From contig JAIQGI010000037.1 in assembly GCA_020072565.1 (NCBI GenBank), positions 1 to 64,000 of the forward strand: a stretch of DNA of 64,000 nucleotides, given 5' to 3'. Numbering within the stretch: the first letter of the stretch is position 1; each line of letters begins with the position of its first letter. The DNA is from Terriglobia bacterium. Its GTDB lineage: Bacteria > Acidobacteriota > UBA6911. This document shows positions 17,718 through 26,877 of this stretch, piece after piece. The notes below the pieces were generated by a model. It made no database searches. It had not been told where the DNA came from and was given only the letters and a program-made list of their open reading frames with translations. A program made the position numbers and the translations under genes.

Positions 17718-20414
17718 ATGAGCGATCCGAACGCAGCATCCGCCAGCCGCGTCGACGCGGTCCGCAGGATCACCCAAGTCCGGTCGGAGTACATGAGCGC
17801 CCGGCTGATCGCGGAGAGCCTCGATCATCGCCTGGCCGGGACGAAATTCGAACGACTGCCCGGCTATCTGCCGGCGGAGATCGACTACGCGATTGACCAT
17901 GCGCCCCTTTCCACCGTCGCGGTCCGCGACTACGATGTCCGCTTCCTTGACCGTGTCGCCCCGGCGAAAGCGATCGCCCACCTGGACTTGATTCTTCGCG
18001 CTCGCGGCGGTGATCCCAAGGCCCGGCAGGAGCTCGAAGGGAAAGCTTCCGAAACCTATAAAAAGATTGCCGCCAGGTTTACGCAGACGGCCCTCGGCGA
18101 GAGTGAGCACGTCGTTCCCTACACCACGTCCGGGATTTGGCCCGAGGCCCGGATCAGCAACAAGGGGGCCATCCTCCTCGACTTGTCCCGCCGCGGCTTC
18201 GCCACGGCGGATTTCATTCTTCTTGCTGCGAGCGTCTATACGCTCCCGGAAGCCCGGCGGAGGGAGTGTGCCCGGGACGCAATCCGAAATCTCGAAATCC
18301 TCAGCGGCCGCAAGCTCGAGGATCCTGACAATCCCCTGCTCATCGCCATGCGGTCGGCCATGCCGAAATACATCCCCGGTTTTATGCCGACCTACCTGAA
18401 CGTCGGCCTGACTCCCGGCATGCTCCGTGGCCTGCCGCGCCGGTACGGGGAGAACGCCGTGGCGCAGATCCGCCTCGACAACCGCAAAACCATCCTCGAA
18501 GCTCTCGACCCGGAGGCCTTCCGATCCATTGAAAAGGAGATCCGGCCCCATCTGACCCGGCAGGAGAACAATGCTCTGGCGGTCCGGATCGAAGCCCTCA
18601 TCGCCGAGCGCCGGCCCGAGCTCCTGGCCGGTGCCTTTGACCAGATCCTGTTTTTCTTGTGCAAAGCCTATCAATACTATGAAAGCCATCTCGACGCGCT
18701 CCGCAATTTTGTGGTCTGTGGAACACAGTATCCTGCCGTCATTTTCCAGAGAATGGTCTGCAGTGTCATCGACCGGTGGTCGTACGCCGGGGTCCTTTAC
18801 AGCCGCCACCCGCGCCAGGGGACCGGCATCTTTCTCCAGTTCGGCCGGACGGTGTTCGGCGAGGAACTGATGACCGGCCGCCTTCAACCGGAGGAACGGC
18901 ATTTCAAGACACGTGAGGAGGCCAAGAAGGATTTCCCGGCGGTTTATCATTTCTGGAACAGGCTCTCCCAGCTTGAGGACATCTTTCGTGCCCCGGTCAT
19001 GGTCGAGTTCACGGGGGTCCACGGCACGTTCACTACTCTTCAGGTGAATCCTGCAGAGATGTCCGGCGTGGGCATGCTGACGGCTGTCATGGATATGCAC
19101 CGGGCCGGGCGGATCTCCGCCGACCGGGTGCGCGAGCTGATCAAGCCCTATCACGTCCGGCAGATCGAGTCCGACGCCATCGATCCGAAGTCACTTCACA
19201 GCCTCACCCCGTTCTGTCAAGGCATTTCGGTCCTCCCGAGATCTGCGGTCACGGGCCGGATCTGGTTTTCCGCCGGCCGGGCCCGGCAATCCCGCGAGGA
19301 GCGGCCGGGAGAAAACGTTATCCTGACCCAGGAACGTTTCACCCCGGTCGACGCCATCGAGATGCAGAGCGTCGGTGGGATCTGCAGCCTCAGCCCGGCA
19401 GCGATCCACGTCGTGACCGCCGCCCAGAACCTCGGGATCCCGGCCCTGCTGAACCTCGAGGGAAGCGGCGTACGGTTCGACTCCGAGGGTACCCGCCTGA
19501 TCAACCGCGACGGCCTGGCCCTCCGGGAAGGGGAATGGGTCTCGATTTCGAGCCGGCAGCGAACCCTGTACGTCGGAAAAGCTACCTTTGCCCCGGCCAG
19601 ACTGCTCCGTTTCATGGCCGGGGAAAAAGTCGATCTTACTGCTTTGGAGCGGGTGTTGTTCGAAGGCTGGGCGTCGTATTACCGGGAATACCGGATGATC
19701 CTCGAAAGCGTGGATGCACCCGAGTTCAAGAGCCTGCAGGACTTGGGCCACTCCATCCGGTACGGCCGGCTTCAACAGGAGCCGGACAAGGCCGGCTTTG
19801 TGAACCGCTGTTTCGACATCAACCGGCACCGGCTTGTCCGGCGGATGCTCGATGTCACACTGGGGACTCATCTCGTCAACCTGACGGCCTTCGATCTGCT
19901 CTCGCCCGATCGCCAGGTCCGGCTCCTTAAGGACGCCCTGGCAATCTGCGCCGGGAAGGGGATCTCGGGCTACCAGGCCGGCGCGTTCCTGCTCGGCAGC
20001 CTGGTCAAGCCCGGAGCGGGCGTCGCTTTCTGGGAAAGCTTCGAGCCGCACGAGATCGGCCGGTTGATCAACGAATGGGTGCTCCATCAGAAGTATCTGA
20101 ATGTCATCGCGGATCTCGGCGAAAAGAAGGTCAACCGGGCCAAAGACTACATACTCTCGCGCGGGCTGGGCCGGCTCCGGGTTCACAAAGGTCTGGTCAG
20201 GGAGTTCATGCCCCTGAAGCTGAGCCGCGTGGATCTCGGCGCAGTTCTGCATGCCCTCCCTGCCATGGTCGACCTCCAGACGCGGGAGGTCCTGGATCTC
20301 CTGCTCAGGCCGTATGCGGAGTTTTATGATTTCTCGGAGGCCGTCAGCCTTTCCGCGCTCCGGCGGATCTGCGAGAAGGAATGCCGGCCTATGCCCGGCC
20401 CGCGCGATGTTTGA
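17718..20414 (+). CDS. PPDK/GWD-like dikinase: PEP/pyruvate-binding and phosphohistidine domains only
   Basis: An 898-residue cytoplasmic protein. Residues about 225-480 resemble the ATP-grasp domain of pyruvate phosphate dikinase (PTYLNVGLTPGML, then PVMVEFTGVHGTFTTLQVNP and the VMDMHRAGRISADRVRELI helix). Residues about 500-590 resemble the swivelling phosphohistidine domain, with a GWD-like core AIHVVTAAQNLGIPALLN in which His564 is the likely phosphorylated residue. The C-terminal PEP/pyruvate TIM barrel is missing; instead about 300 residues of helical, unrecognised sequence follow. The N-terminal 220 residues are also unassigned. A good ribosome site (AAGGAGCG) precedes the ATG. The acceptor is unknown: a glucan, a protein or a small molecule are all possible. 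Confidence 0.7.
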   Translation: MSDPNAASASRVDAVRRITQVRSEYMSARLIAESLDHRLAGTKFERLPGYLPAEIDYAIDHAPLSTVAVRDYDVRFLDRVAPAKAIAHLDLILRARGGDPKARQELEGKASETYKKIAARFTQTALGESEHVVPYTTSGIWPEARISNKGAILLDLSRRGFATADFILLAASVYTLPEARRRECARDAIRNLEILSGRKLEDPDNPLLIAMRSAMPKYIPGFMPTYLNVGLTPGMLRGLPRRYGENAVAQIRLDNRKTILEALDPEAFRSIEKEIRPHLTRQENNALAVRIEALIAERRPELLAGAFDQILFFLCKAYQYYESHLDALRNFVVCGTQYPAVIFQRMVCSVIDRWSYAGVLYSRHPRQGTGIFLQFGRTVFGEELMTGRLQPEERHFKTREEAKKDFPAVYHFWNRLSQLEDIFRAPVMVEFTGVHGTFTTLQVNPAEMSGVGMLTAVMDMHRAGRISADRVRELIKPYHVRQIESDAIDPKSLHSLTPFCQGISVLPRSAVTGRIWFSAGRARQSREERPGENVILTQERFTPVDAIEMQSVGGICSLSPAAIHVVTAAQNLGIPALLNLEGSGVRFDSEGTRLINRDGLALREGEWVSISSRQRTLYVGKATFAPARLLRFMAGEKVDLTALERVLFEGWASYYREYRMILESVDAPEFKSLQDLGHSIRYGRLQQEPDKAGFVNRCFDINRHRLVRRMLDVTLGTHLVNLTAFDLLSPDRQVRLLKDALAICAGKGISGYQAGAFLLGSLVKPGAGVAFWESFEPHEIGRLINEWVLHQKYLNVIADLGEKKVNRAKDYILSRGLGRLRVHKGLVREFMPLKLSRVDLGAVLHALPAMVDLQTREVLDLLLRPYAEFYDFSEAVSLSALRRICEKECRPMPGPRDV

Positions 20415-20614
20415 TTGAACCGAGGGCACTGCTATCGCGGATTGTACTTCATGATGCGGATCCGTTATCGGGACGGGTCTCCATTGAGTTCCCGGCCATT
20501 TTTATAAATCCGACCGCCCGGACGAATCAGCAGACCTCGCACCCCAACCTATGCTATTCTCCGCCCAGCTCTAGAAAGCGTTCCCCCGTTATTTTATTTC
20601 GAGGTGTTGATATC

Positions 20615-22735
20615 ATGAAAAATTCGCGTGTCATTATGGCTGCCACCCTCGTCCTGTCGCTTGCTGCGACGCTGGCAGCGCAGGCTCCGTCGTCGGGAGG
20701 GGCCGCCCGGCTCCGAGCGCTGTTCTTCCTGCGCGACTTCGAGACGGGCGTCCTCGAGGGCGAGAAGCTGGTGGCCGCATCCCCCAACGCATCCGACCTG
20801 TACGCGTGGTACTTGCTCAACCTGGTGCGCGGCGGTGACGAGAAGCGCGCCGTCTCGCTTGCCGAGGAGATGACAAAGAAGAAGCCGCGGGATCCCTGGG
20901 CCTGGTTTGCGCTCGCGGGCGCCCTCAATTACCAGAGCGAGCGTCCCGCCGACGCCGTGACGGCGGGCGAGACGGCGCTGAAGTTGCTCCCGAACAATCC
21001 CGATATCATCTGGATTCACGCGCAAACGCTTGCGAACGACGAGAAGCGACGGGACGAGGCGATCGCATTCGTGGACGCTCAGCGCGGCCGCCTGAAAAAC
21101 CCCGCGGAGATCCTCGTGACGAAGGGCTATGCGCTGTACCGGAGTGCATCGGGTCCGCCGCGGGACGAAGCCCGGACGAAGCTGGCGTTTGCCGCCTTTG
21201 AAGAGGCGCGCCAGATCGACCCGAAGAATCTGAACGCCTTGTATCTGCCCGGCGCGTATTTGAACGGGCTTCGCCGGAGCGACGAGGCCTATCCGCTGCT
21301 CAAGAGGGCGCTGGCAATCGCGCCCGATTCGACGGTTGTACACCAGGAGTACTGGAATGCCGTGACAGGCAGCCATGATTTCGGGGCCGACAGGAAACGC
21401 CAGGAGATCGAGGCGGACGTGAACGCGTTCCTGAACGGCCGCGGTGACCGTCCCGGCGCTTTGTCGGCGGTGGCTTCCGTGTCGCGAGACATGAAGTGGA
21501 CGGAGAAACAGCGGGATTGCGAGGACAAGATCCTCAAAATGTTTCCCGACAGCTTGGAAGCCGAGTGGATCTTCGCCGCCCGGTGGAGAGAGTTGGGACG
21601 CTCGCCGGAGTCGGCTCGCTCGCCACAGTATCGTCAAATCCTGCGCGAATTCATCGACCGGCCGCGGCACTATATCGACGGACTGCTCGGCGAAGCGTAT
21701 CAGAATTACTTCTATGTCCTCGCGACCGACAGCTCGGTGTCAGGCGACGAACTGTACCGCGTGGCAGAAGGTGCATTGAAGTACGAGACCAACAACCCAC
21801 ACATTACATGGGTGTACACGCCCACCGCGCTTGCCGATCGCAAGGTGCACCTTGCCGACGCTGAACGCATCGCACGCGATGGCATCGAGGTGCTGAAAAA
21901 GAAGATCGATAGCCAGCGATCGGTTTACAAATCCCAAGGGGAATACGATCGGGCCGTCGGCTGGGCGACCGCCAAGGGCTACGACGCGCTCGGCTGGGTG
22001 CTTTTGGCCGAGGGCCGTGTGGACGAGGCGGAGAAGGCTCTCCTGCAGTCCTTCGAACTGGACCACGCAAGCCGGCAGAACCTCGACCATCTCGGCCGCT
22101 TTTACCTGGCGCGCAATAATGAAAGCAAGGCGGAAGAGTTCTTCGTCAAGGGATTGAGCGTGCAGGCGCCCGGCGCCAATCCCTGCGAGACAGCGCTCAG
22201 ATCGCTGTACGAGAAGCGTCGCGGCACTCTCGATGGCATCGATGCCTATTTGGCGAAGCTGAGGGAAGTCGACCGTGACAAACGCAAGGAACGCATCCTG
22301 ACCGAACGAATCGCCAGTCCCGAAACGCTCACAACCTTCAACCTCAAGACACTCGATGGGAAACGCGTCTCGCTCGACAGCCTCAAGGGCAAGATCGTTG
22401 TCATCAACTTCTGGGGCATCTGGTGCGGCTGGTGCGTCCAGGAACTGCCCGAATATCAGAAGCTTTACGAGAAGTACGCGAGCGACCCCGACGTGGCGAT
22501 CCTGACGATCGACAACGATTCGAACCCCGACGACGTGCCGCCGTGGATGGCACAAAAGAAGTACGCGTTCCCGGTCCTCATCGACGACGGGTACGTCAAT
22601 AAGGTTGGGCTCCACACTTTCCCGACCACCTGGTTCGTGGATGCGCAAGGACGCAAGGTTTTCGAAAAAGTCGGTTGGAGCGAGAAGCTGCTCGAGGAGT
22701 TCAGCTGGCGCATCGAAGCCATCCGGACAAAGTAG
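20615..22735 (+). CDS. Secreted TPR protein with C-terminal TlpA-type thioredoxin domain
   Basis: About 706 residues. It has a signal peptide (MKNSRVIMAATLVLSLAATL, Ala-Gln-Ala cleavage site), a long helical tetratricopeptide-repeat region (about 40-560), and a TlpA/ResA-like thioredoxin fold at the C-terminus (about 575-706) with the redox motif WCGWC (residues 603-607) and the cis-proline loop FPTTWF near 670. It should act in the periplasm, where the TPR part would bind proteins or peptidoglycan-linked partners and the thioredoxin part reduce disulfides. The start is fixed by a GAGGTG site eight bases before 20615; the frame is open from 20381, which overlaps the dikinase-like gene. The substrate is not indicated. 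Confidence 0.82.
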   Translation: MKNSRVIMAATLVLSLAATLAAQAPSSGGAARLRALFFLRDFETGVLEGEKLVAASPNASDLYAWYLLNLVRGGDEKRAVSLAEEMTKKKPRDPWAWFALAGALNYQSERPADAVTAGETALKLLPNNPDIIWIHAQTLANDEKRRDEAIAFVDAQRGRLKNPAEILVTKGYALYRSASGPPRDEARTKLAFAAFEEARQIDPKNLNALYLPGAYLNGLRRSDEAYPLLKRALAIAPDSTVVHQEYWNAVTGSHDFGADRKRQEIEADVNAFLNGRGDRPGALSAVASVSRDMKWTEKQRDCEDKILKMFPDSLEAEWIFAARWRELGRSPESARSPQYRQILREFIDRPRHYIDGLLGEAYQNYFYVLATDSSVSGDELYRVAEGALKYETNNPHITWVYTPTALADRKVHLADAERIARDGIEVLKKKIDSQRSVYKSQGEYDRAVGWATAKGYDALGWVLLAEGRVDEAEKALLQSFELDHASRQNLDHLGRFYLARNNESKAEEFFVKGLSVQAPGANPCETALRSLYEKRRGTLDGIDAYLAKLREVDRDKRKERILTERIASPETLTTFNLKTLDGKRVSLDSLKGKIVVINFWGIWCGWCVQELPEYQKLYEKYASDPDVAILTIDNDSNPDDVPPWMAQKKYAFPVLIDDGYVNKVGLHTFPTTWFVDAQGRKVFEKVGWSEKLLEEFSWRIEAIRTK

Positions 22736-23131
22736 CCTGCGCTCTGGAACTTTTCGCCCGGCCCAGCCGAATATCAGTGAACAACGTCACTGCGGGATAG
22801 ACAATCTCATGCCATGGCGCTCACGGCCTCGAACCGGAGTGAGCCCCAAATCCGTCCCCCAAATCCAAAATCCGGGGTGTGTGTCTTGGATTCACACTCC
22901 TGGTCCGGTATCGAACCGCATCAAGAGTGCGCAGGATCTGGTGAGTCCCTTCGACACCATCCCGACTCACCGGGAGCTGACTCAGATTCGGGCAAAAACA
23001 ATAAGATAAATACTGAAGAGTCGCACTCAACGGTCAAGACTCCCGAAACCCGGACCAAAGATATGTTCCAGCCATGAATAATTCAGGCTTATAATTCTTG
23101 ATTCCCAGGAAATTCATACGGAGAGACGCCC
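22736..23131. other. Intergenic region upstream of the GH38 gene
   Basis: About 395 bases without a convincing gene. A perfect TATAAT at 23090-23095 lies about 36 bases before the mannosidase start and could be its -10 box, but no good -35 is spaced correctly, so it is a tentative promoter element only. Nothing else recognisable is seen. Confidence 0.4.
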
Positions 23132-26100
23132 ATGACACGAGACCTAAAACGTTTACCTATTTTGATACTGGCGTGCCTGGCAATGTTCGCCGGCGCGCTG
23201 GGACAGAGCACCAAACCGGCGGGCGTCCAGGATCAGGCTGCCAAGCCGGCGGTCCAGGGACAGAAGCCGAAGCCGGAAAGCCCGGATCTGACCAAGCAGC
23301 CGACTCTGTACGTGGTCGGCTATGCGCATTTGGACACAGAATGGCGCTGGGACTATGTCACCACGATCAAGGACTACATCCCCAAGACCATGCGGCTCAA
23401 TTTCGATTGGATTGAAAAGTATCCGCATTACATCTTCAATTTCAGCGGCGCCAACCGTTACCGGATGATGAAGGAGTACTATCCGGCTGATTACGAAAGG
23501 GTGAAGAAGTATGTGGCCGCCGGCCGCTGGTTTCCGGCCGGTTCGTCCATGGAGGAGAACGACGTCAACTCGCCCTCCGCCGAGTCCATCATCCGGCAGG
23601 TCCTTTACGGCAAAGCCTATTTCCGCCGCGAGTTCGGCAAGACCAGCGCCGAATACATGCTGCCGGATTGCTTCGGCTTCCCCGCATCGTTGCCCACGAT
23701 CCTGGCTCACTGCGGCATTAAGGGCTTCTCCACGCAGAAACTATCGTCGAGCTGGCAGCCGGCAGCCATGGTCGGCGGTCCCGACTCACCGGAAAAAACG
23801 CCCGCGGGCATCCCCTTCAACGTCGGTGTGTGGGAGGGCCCGGATGGCAGTTTTGTGATCGCCGCGCTGAATCCCGGCGGCTATGGCAGCCAGATCGGCA
23901 CGGATCTCAGCAGGAGTCCGCTGCCACCGCCACCGCCGGATCCCAACCAGCCGCAGCGGGGTGCCAGAGGGGCGACGGATTGGCCCGCGCGCATTCAGTT
24001 GAATGGGCAGCTGACCGGCGCGTATGCCGACTACATGTACTACGGCACGGGCGACAGCGGGGGTTCCGCCAATGAATCCTCGATAAAACTGCTGGAAGCA
24101 ATCGTTACCAGGAGCAGGACCGTGCTGCCGTCAGGAGGCGGCCGCGGCCAGGGTGGTCCGCCGCAGACTCCGCCGCCAGCGCCGGGGTCTGAGGTCATGG
24201 TCGGCGATGGCCCGGTCAGGGTGATCTCTGCGACTTCCGACCAGCTTTTCCTGGACCTGAAGCCCGAGCAGATCGCAAAGATGCCGAAATACAAGGGCGA
24301 TCTCGAACTGATCAACCATTCCGCGGGTTCCATCACGTCCCAGGCGCACATGAAGCGGTGGAACCGCAAAAACGAAGTGCTGGCCGATGCCGCTGAAAAA
24401 GCTTCTGTTGCCGCTGAATTGCTGGGCGGCAAGCCATATCCTCTCCAGCGGCTGAACGACGCCTGGACACTGGTTATGGGCGGGCAGTTCCACGACATCA
24501 TTCCGGGCACCTCAATTCCCAAGGCCTATGAGTACGCGTGGAACGACGAACTGTTGGCGATGAACCAGTTTGCCGGCGTGCTCACCAGCGCCACCGAAGC
24601 GGTCGCCTCCGGCATGGACACCCAGGCCAAGGGCACGGCGATCGTTGTCTACAATCCATTGAATATCCCGCGCGAGGATGTGGTGGAAGCCACCATCTCT
24701 TTCGCTGGCGGCATTCCGAGGGCGGTCCGTGTGTTCGGGCCCGACGGCAGTGAAGTGCCCGCGCAGTTGAATGGCGCGGCGGACGGGGCTGCAAAGGTCC
24801 TGTTCGTGGCGAAATTCCCTTCGGCCGGCTACGCGGTATACGATGCTCAGGTTGCGGATGGCGGTGTGGCATCGCAGCTCAGAGTGACGCAATCGTCCCT
24901 TGAAAACGCTCGCTACACCATCAAGTTGGCCCAGAACGGCGACGTCAGCAGCATATTCGACAAGACTCTTAACAAGGAATTGCTTTCCGCCCCAATGCAG
25001 CTGGCGATCATCCTGGACAAGCCCCGCCAATGGCCCGCATGGAATATGGATTTCGAGGACGAGCAGAGAGCGCCGCGTACGATCGTCAGTGGGCCGGCGC
25101 AGATCCGCATAGTGGAGAACGGCCCGGCGCGCGTGGCCATTGAGGTGGCGCGTGAAGCGGAAGGATCCAAATTCTTCCAGACGATCCGGCTTTCCGCCGG
25201 CGATGCCGGCAATCGCGTCGAAATCGGCCATGTCATGGACTGGAACAGCAGAGAAGGCAATCTCAAGGCCGTCTTTCCCCTGACCGCGTCGAATCTGAAT
25301 GCGACTTACAACTGGGACGTCGGCACTATCGAGCGTCCCACCGAAACCGAGCGGCAGTTTGAAGTCGCCTCTCATCAGTTCGTCGATCTCACGGATAAGA
25401 GCGGATCTTACGGCGTGACCATCCTCACGGACTGCAAGAACGCTTCCGACAAGCCCAACGATCATACCCTGCGCCTGACCCTCGTTCGCACGCCGGGCAT
25501 CAGTGACGGTGGGAGAGGCTATCCGGATCAGTCCACGCAGGATATCGGCCACCATGAGTTCGTGTACGGCCTCGCCGGCCATGCAGGAGACTTCCGCCAG
25601 GGACAGACCGACTGGCAGGCGCTCCGGCTCAATCAGCCCCTCGTAGCCTTCCAGAGTCCCAGTCACGCGGGCGCGCTGGGCAAGAGTTTCTCATTGATGA
25701 AGATCAGCAGCAGCCGGATCCGCGCACTGGCCCTCAAGAAAGCCGAGCAGACCAGCGAGCAGAACCGGGATGAATACATCGTCCGCCTCGTCGAGATGGA
25801 TGGCAAGCCGGCGCAGGATGTTCACATTTCGTTTTTTGTACCCGTCATCTCGGCCCGCGAAGTCAACGGCGCGGAAGAAGCCGTCGGTCCAGCCACGGTA
25901 ACCGGTGGCGAGCTGGTCGCGTCGTTCAAGAAGTTCCAGCCGCGCACGTTTGCGGTGAAGTTCGGCCCTGCCCCCAACAAGGTTCTCGCCGTGCAGTCGC
26001 AGGCGGTCAAGTTGACCTACGATCTGTGTGTCACAACGCCCGACGGCAAACCGGGAGCAGGTTACTGGGATAATCAGGGCCGTTCCCTGCCGGCGGAGAT

Positions 26101-26743
26101 GCTGCCCAATACGATTCCCTACGCCGGCATCAATTTCAGTCTCGCTCCTGGCGCCGGGTATGGGAAATACAATGCCGTAATCCCGCGTGGCCAGAACATC
26201 ACGCTGCCTGCGGGCAACTTCAATCGTCTCTACATTCTGATGGCCAATACAAGCTCCACCAGAGCAGACATGCCTGCGGATGTTACGGCCACATTCCTCG
26301 TTGGCGATAAGCCGGTCAGCCTGACCGTCCAGGATTGGAGCGGCTACATCGGCCAATGGGACAACCGGGTCTGGAAACAGGTTCCGGCGCCACCGCCGAC
26401 ACCGGAACAATTGGCTCAGCAGGCGGCGCGACAGGGCGGGGCTGCAGCCGGCCGCGGGGGGCAACAGGGACCGCGCATGATCGACGTGGTGGACACCCTG
26501 ACCCCGGGTTATATAAAGCCCGCGTCCGTGGCCTGGTTCGCTTCCCACCGCCATGCGTCCGACGGCACCAATGAGCCGTACGCTTATTCGTATTTATATG
26601 CATATGCCATCGACGTGCCGGCGGGGGCCAAAACACTGACCCTGCCCGCGAACGAGAGGATCCGCATCCTCGCGATCACCGCGACAAACCAAGCAGCGCA
26701 GGCGCGCCCGGCCCAAGTCCTGACTGACTATCTGGAGAAATGA
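23132..26743 (+). CDS. Secreted GH38 alpha-mannosidase
   Basis: A 1203-residue exported enzyme. After a signal peptide (about 1-25) the GH38 catalytic domain begins at residue 58 with AHLDTEWRW, whose His and Asp bind the catalytic zinc, and continues to LPDCFGFPASLP, where Asp179 matches the family nucleophile. The GH38 middle helical domain (around residues 405-470, PLQRLNDAWTLVMGGQFHD) and the C-terminal beta domains (about 540-1000) follow. GH38 enzymes remove alpha-mannose from N-glycans and mannans. Two low-complexity inserts rich in Gly, Pro, Gln and Arg lie near residues 331-353 and 1090-1113. A GGAGAG site precedes the ATG. Its stop overlaps an ATG of the next frame (26740), although translational coupling there is doubtful because a palindrome intervenes. 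Confidence 0.92.
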   Translation: MTRDLKRLPILILACLAMFAGALGQSTKPAGVQDQAAKPAVQGQKPKPESPDLTKQPTLYVVGYAHLDTEWRWDYVTTIKDYIPKTMRLNFDWIEKYPHYIFNFSGANRYRMMKEYYPADYERVKKYVAAGRWFPAGSSMEENDVNSPSAESIIRQVLYGKAYFRREFGKTSAEYMLPDCFGFPASLPTILAHCGIKGFSTQKLSSSWQPAAMVGGPDSPEKTPAGIPFNVGVWEGPDGSFVIAALNPGGYGSQIGTDLSRSPLPPPPPDPNQPQRGARGATDWPARIQLNGQLTGAYADYMYYGTGDSGGSANESSIKLLEAIVTRSRTVLPSGGGRGQGGPPQTPPPAPGSEVMVGDGPVRVISATSDQLFLDLKPEQIAKMPKYKGDLELINHSAGSITSQAHMKRWNRKNEVLADAAEKASVAAELLGGKPYPLQRLNDAWTLVMGGQFHDIIPGTSIPKAYEYAWNDELLAMNQFAGVLTSATEAVASGMDTQAKGTAIVVYNPLNIPREDVVEATISFAGGIPRAVRVFGPDGSEVPAQLNGAADGAAKVLFVAKFPSAGYAVYDAQVADGGVASQLRVTQSSLENARYTIKLAQNGDVSSIFDKTLNKELLSAPMQLAIILDKPRQWPAWNMDFEDEQRAPRTIVSGPAQIRIVENGPARVAIEVAREAEGSKFFQTIRLSAGDAGNRVEIGHVMDWNSREGNLKAVFPLTASNLNATYNWDVGTIERPTETERQFEVASHQFVDLTDKSGSYGVTILTDCKNASDKPNDHTLRLTLVRTPGISDGGRGYPDQSTQDIGHHEFVYGLAGHAGDFRQGQTDWQALRLNQPLVAFQSPSHAGALGKSFSLMKISSSRIRALALKKAEQTSEQNRDEYIVRLVEMDGKPAQDVHISFFVPVISAREVNGAEEAVGPATVTGGELVASFKKFQPRTFAVKFGPAPNKVLAVQSQAVKLTYDLCVTTPDGKPGAGYWDNQGRSLPAEMLPNTIPYAGINFSLAPGAGYGKYNAVIPRGQNITLPAGNFNRLYILMANTSSTRADMPADVTATFLVGDKPVSLTVQDWSGYIGQWDNRVWKQVPAPPPTPEQLAQQAARQGGAAAGRGGQQGPRMIDVVDTLTPGYIKPASVAWFASHRHASDGTNEPYAYSYLYAYAIDVPAGAKTLTLPANERIRILAITATNQAAQARPAQVLTDYLEK

Positions 26744-26803
26744 ATTTTGCCGCCGCGCCAAGGACAAATGACGCGGCGCGGCACAGCAGCTACCAGATCC
26801 TGA

Positions 26804-26859
26804 CCACGAAATACACGAAACACACGAAATTGCCTTTATGTGTTTCGTATATTTCGTGG
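26804..26859. repeat. CCACGAAATACACGAAA-type palindromic repeat
   Basis: The left arm at 26804-26824 and the right arm at 26839-26859 are reverse complements over 20 of 21 bases, both reading CCACGAAATAxACGAAACACA, separated by a loop of 14 bases. This sequence type is, to my knowledge, a frequent intergenic repeat in several unrelated bacterial phyla. It lies between the GH38 stop and the next likely start. It would form a strong hairpin in the transcript. It lacks a T-tract, so simple termination is not indicated. Confidence 0.8.
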
Positions 26860-26877
26860 CTCAGCCGTCGTGGAGGA

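Noticed and set aside
17529-20429. Two long minus-strand frames (541 and 412 codons) opposite the TonB receptor end and the dikinase-like gene
   Set aside because: They shadow a plus-strand gene that has a good ribosome site and domain homology.
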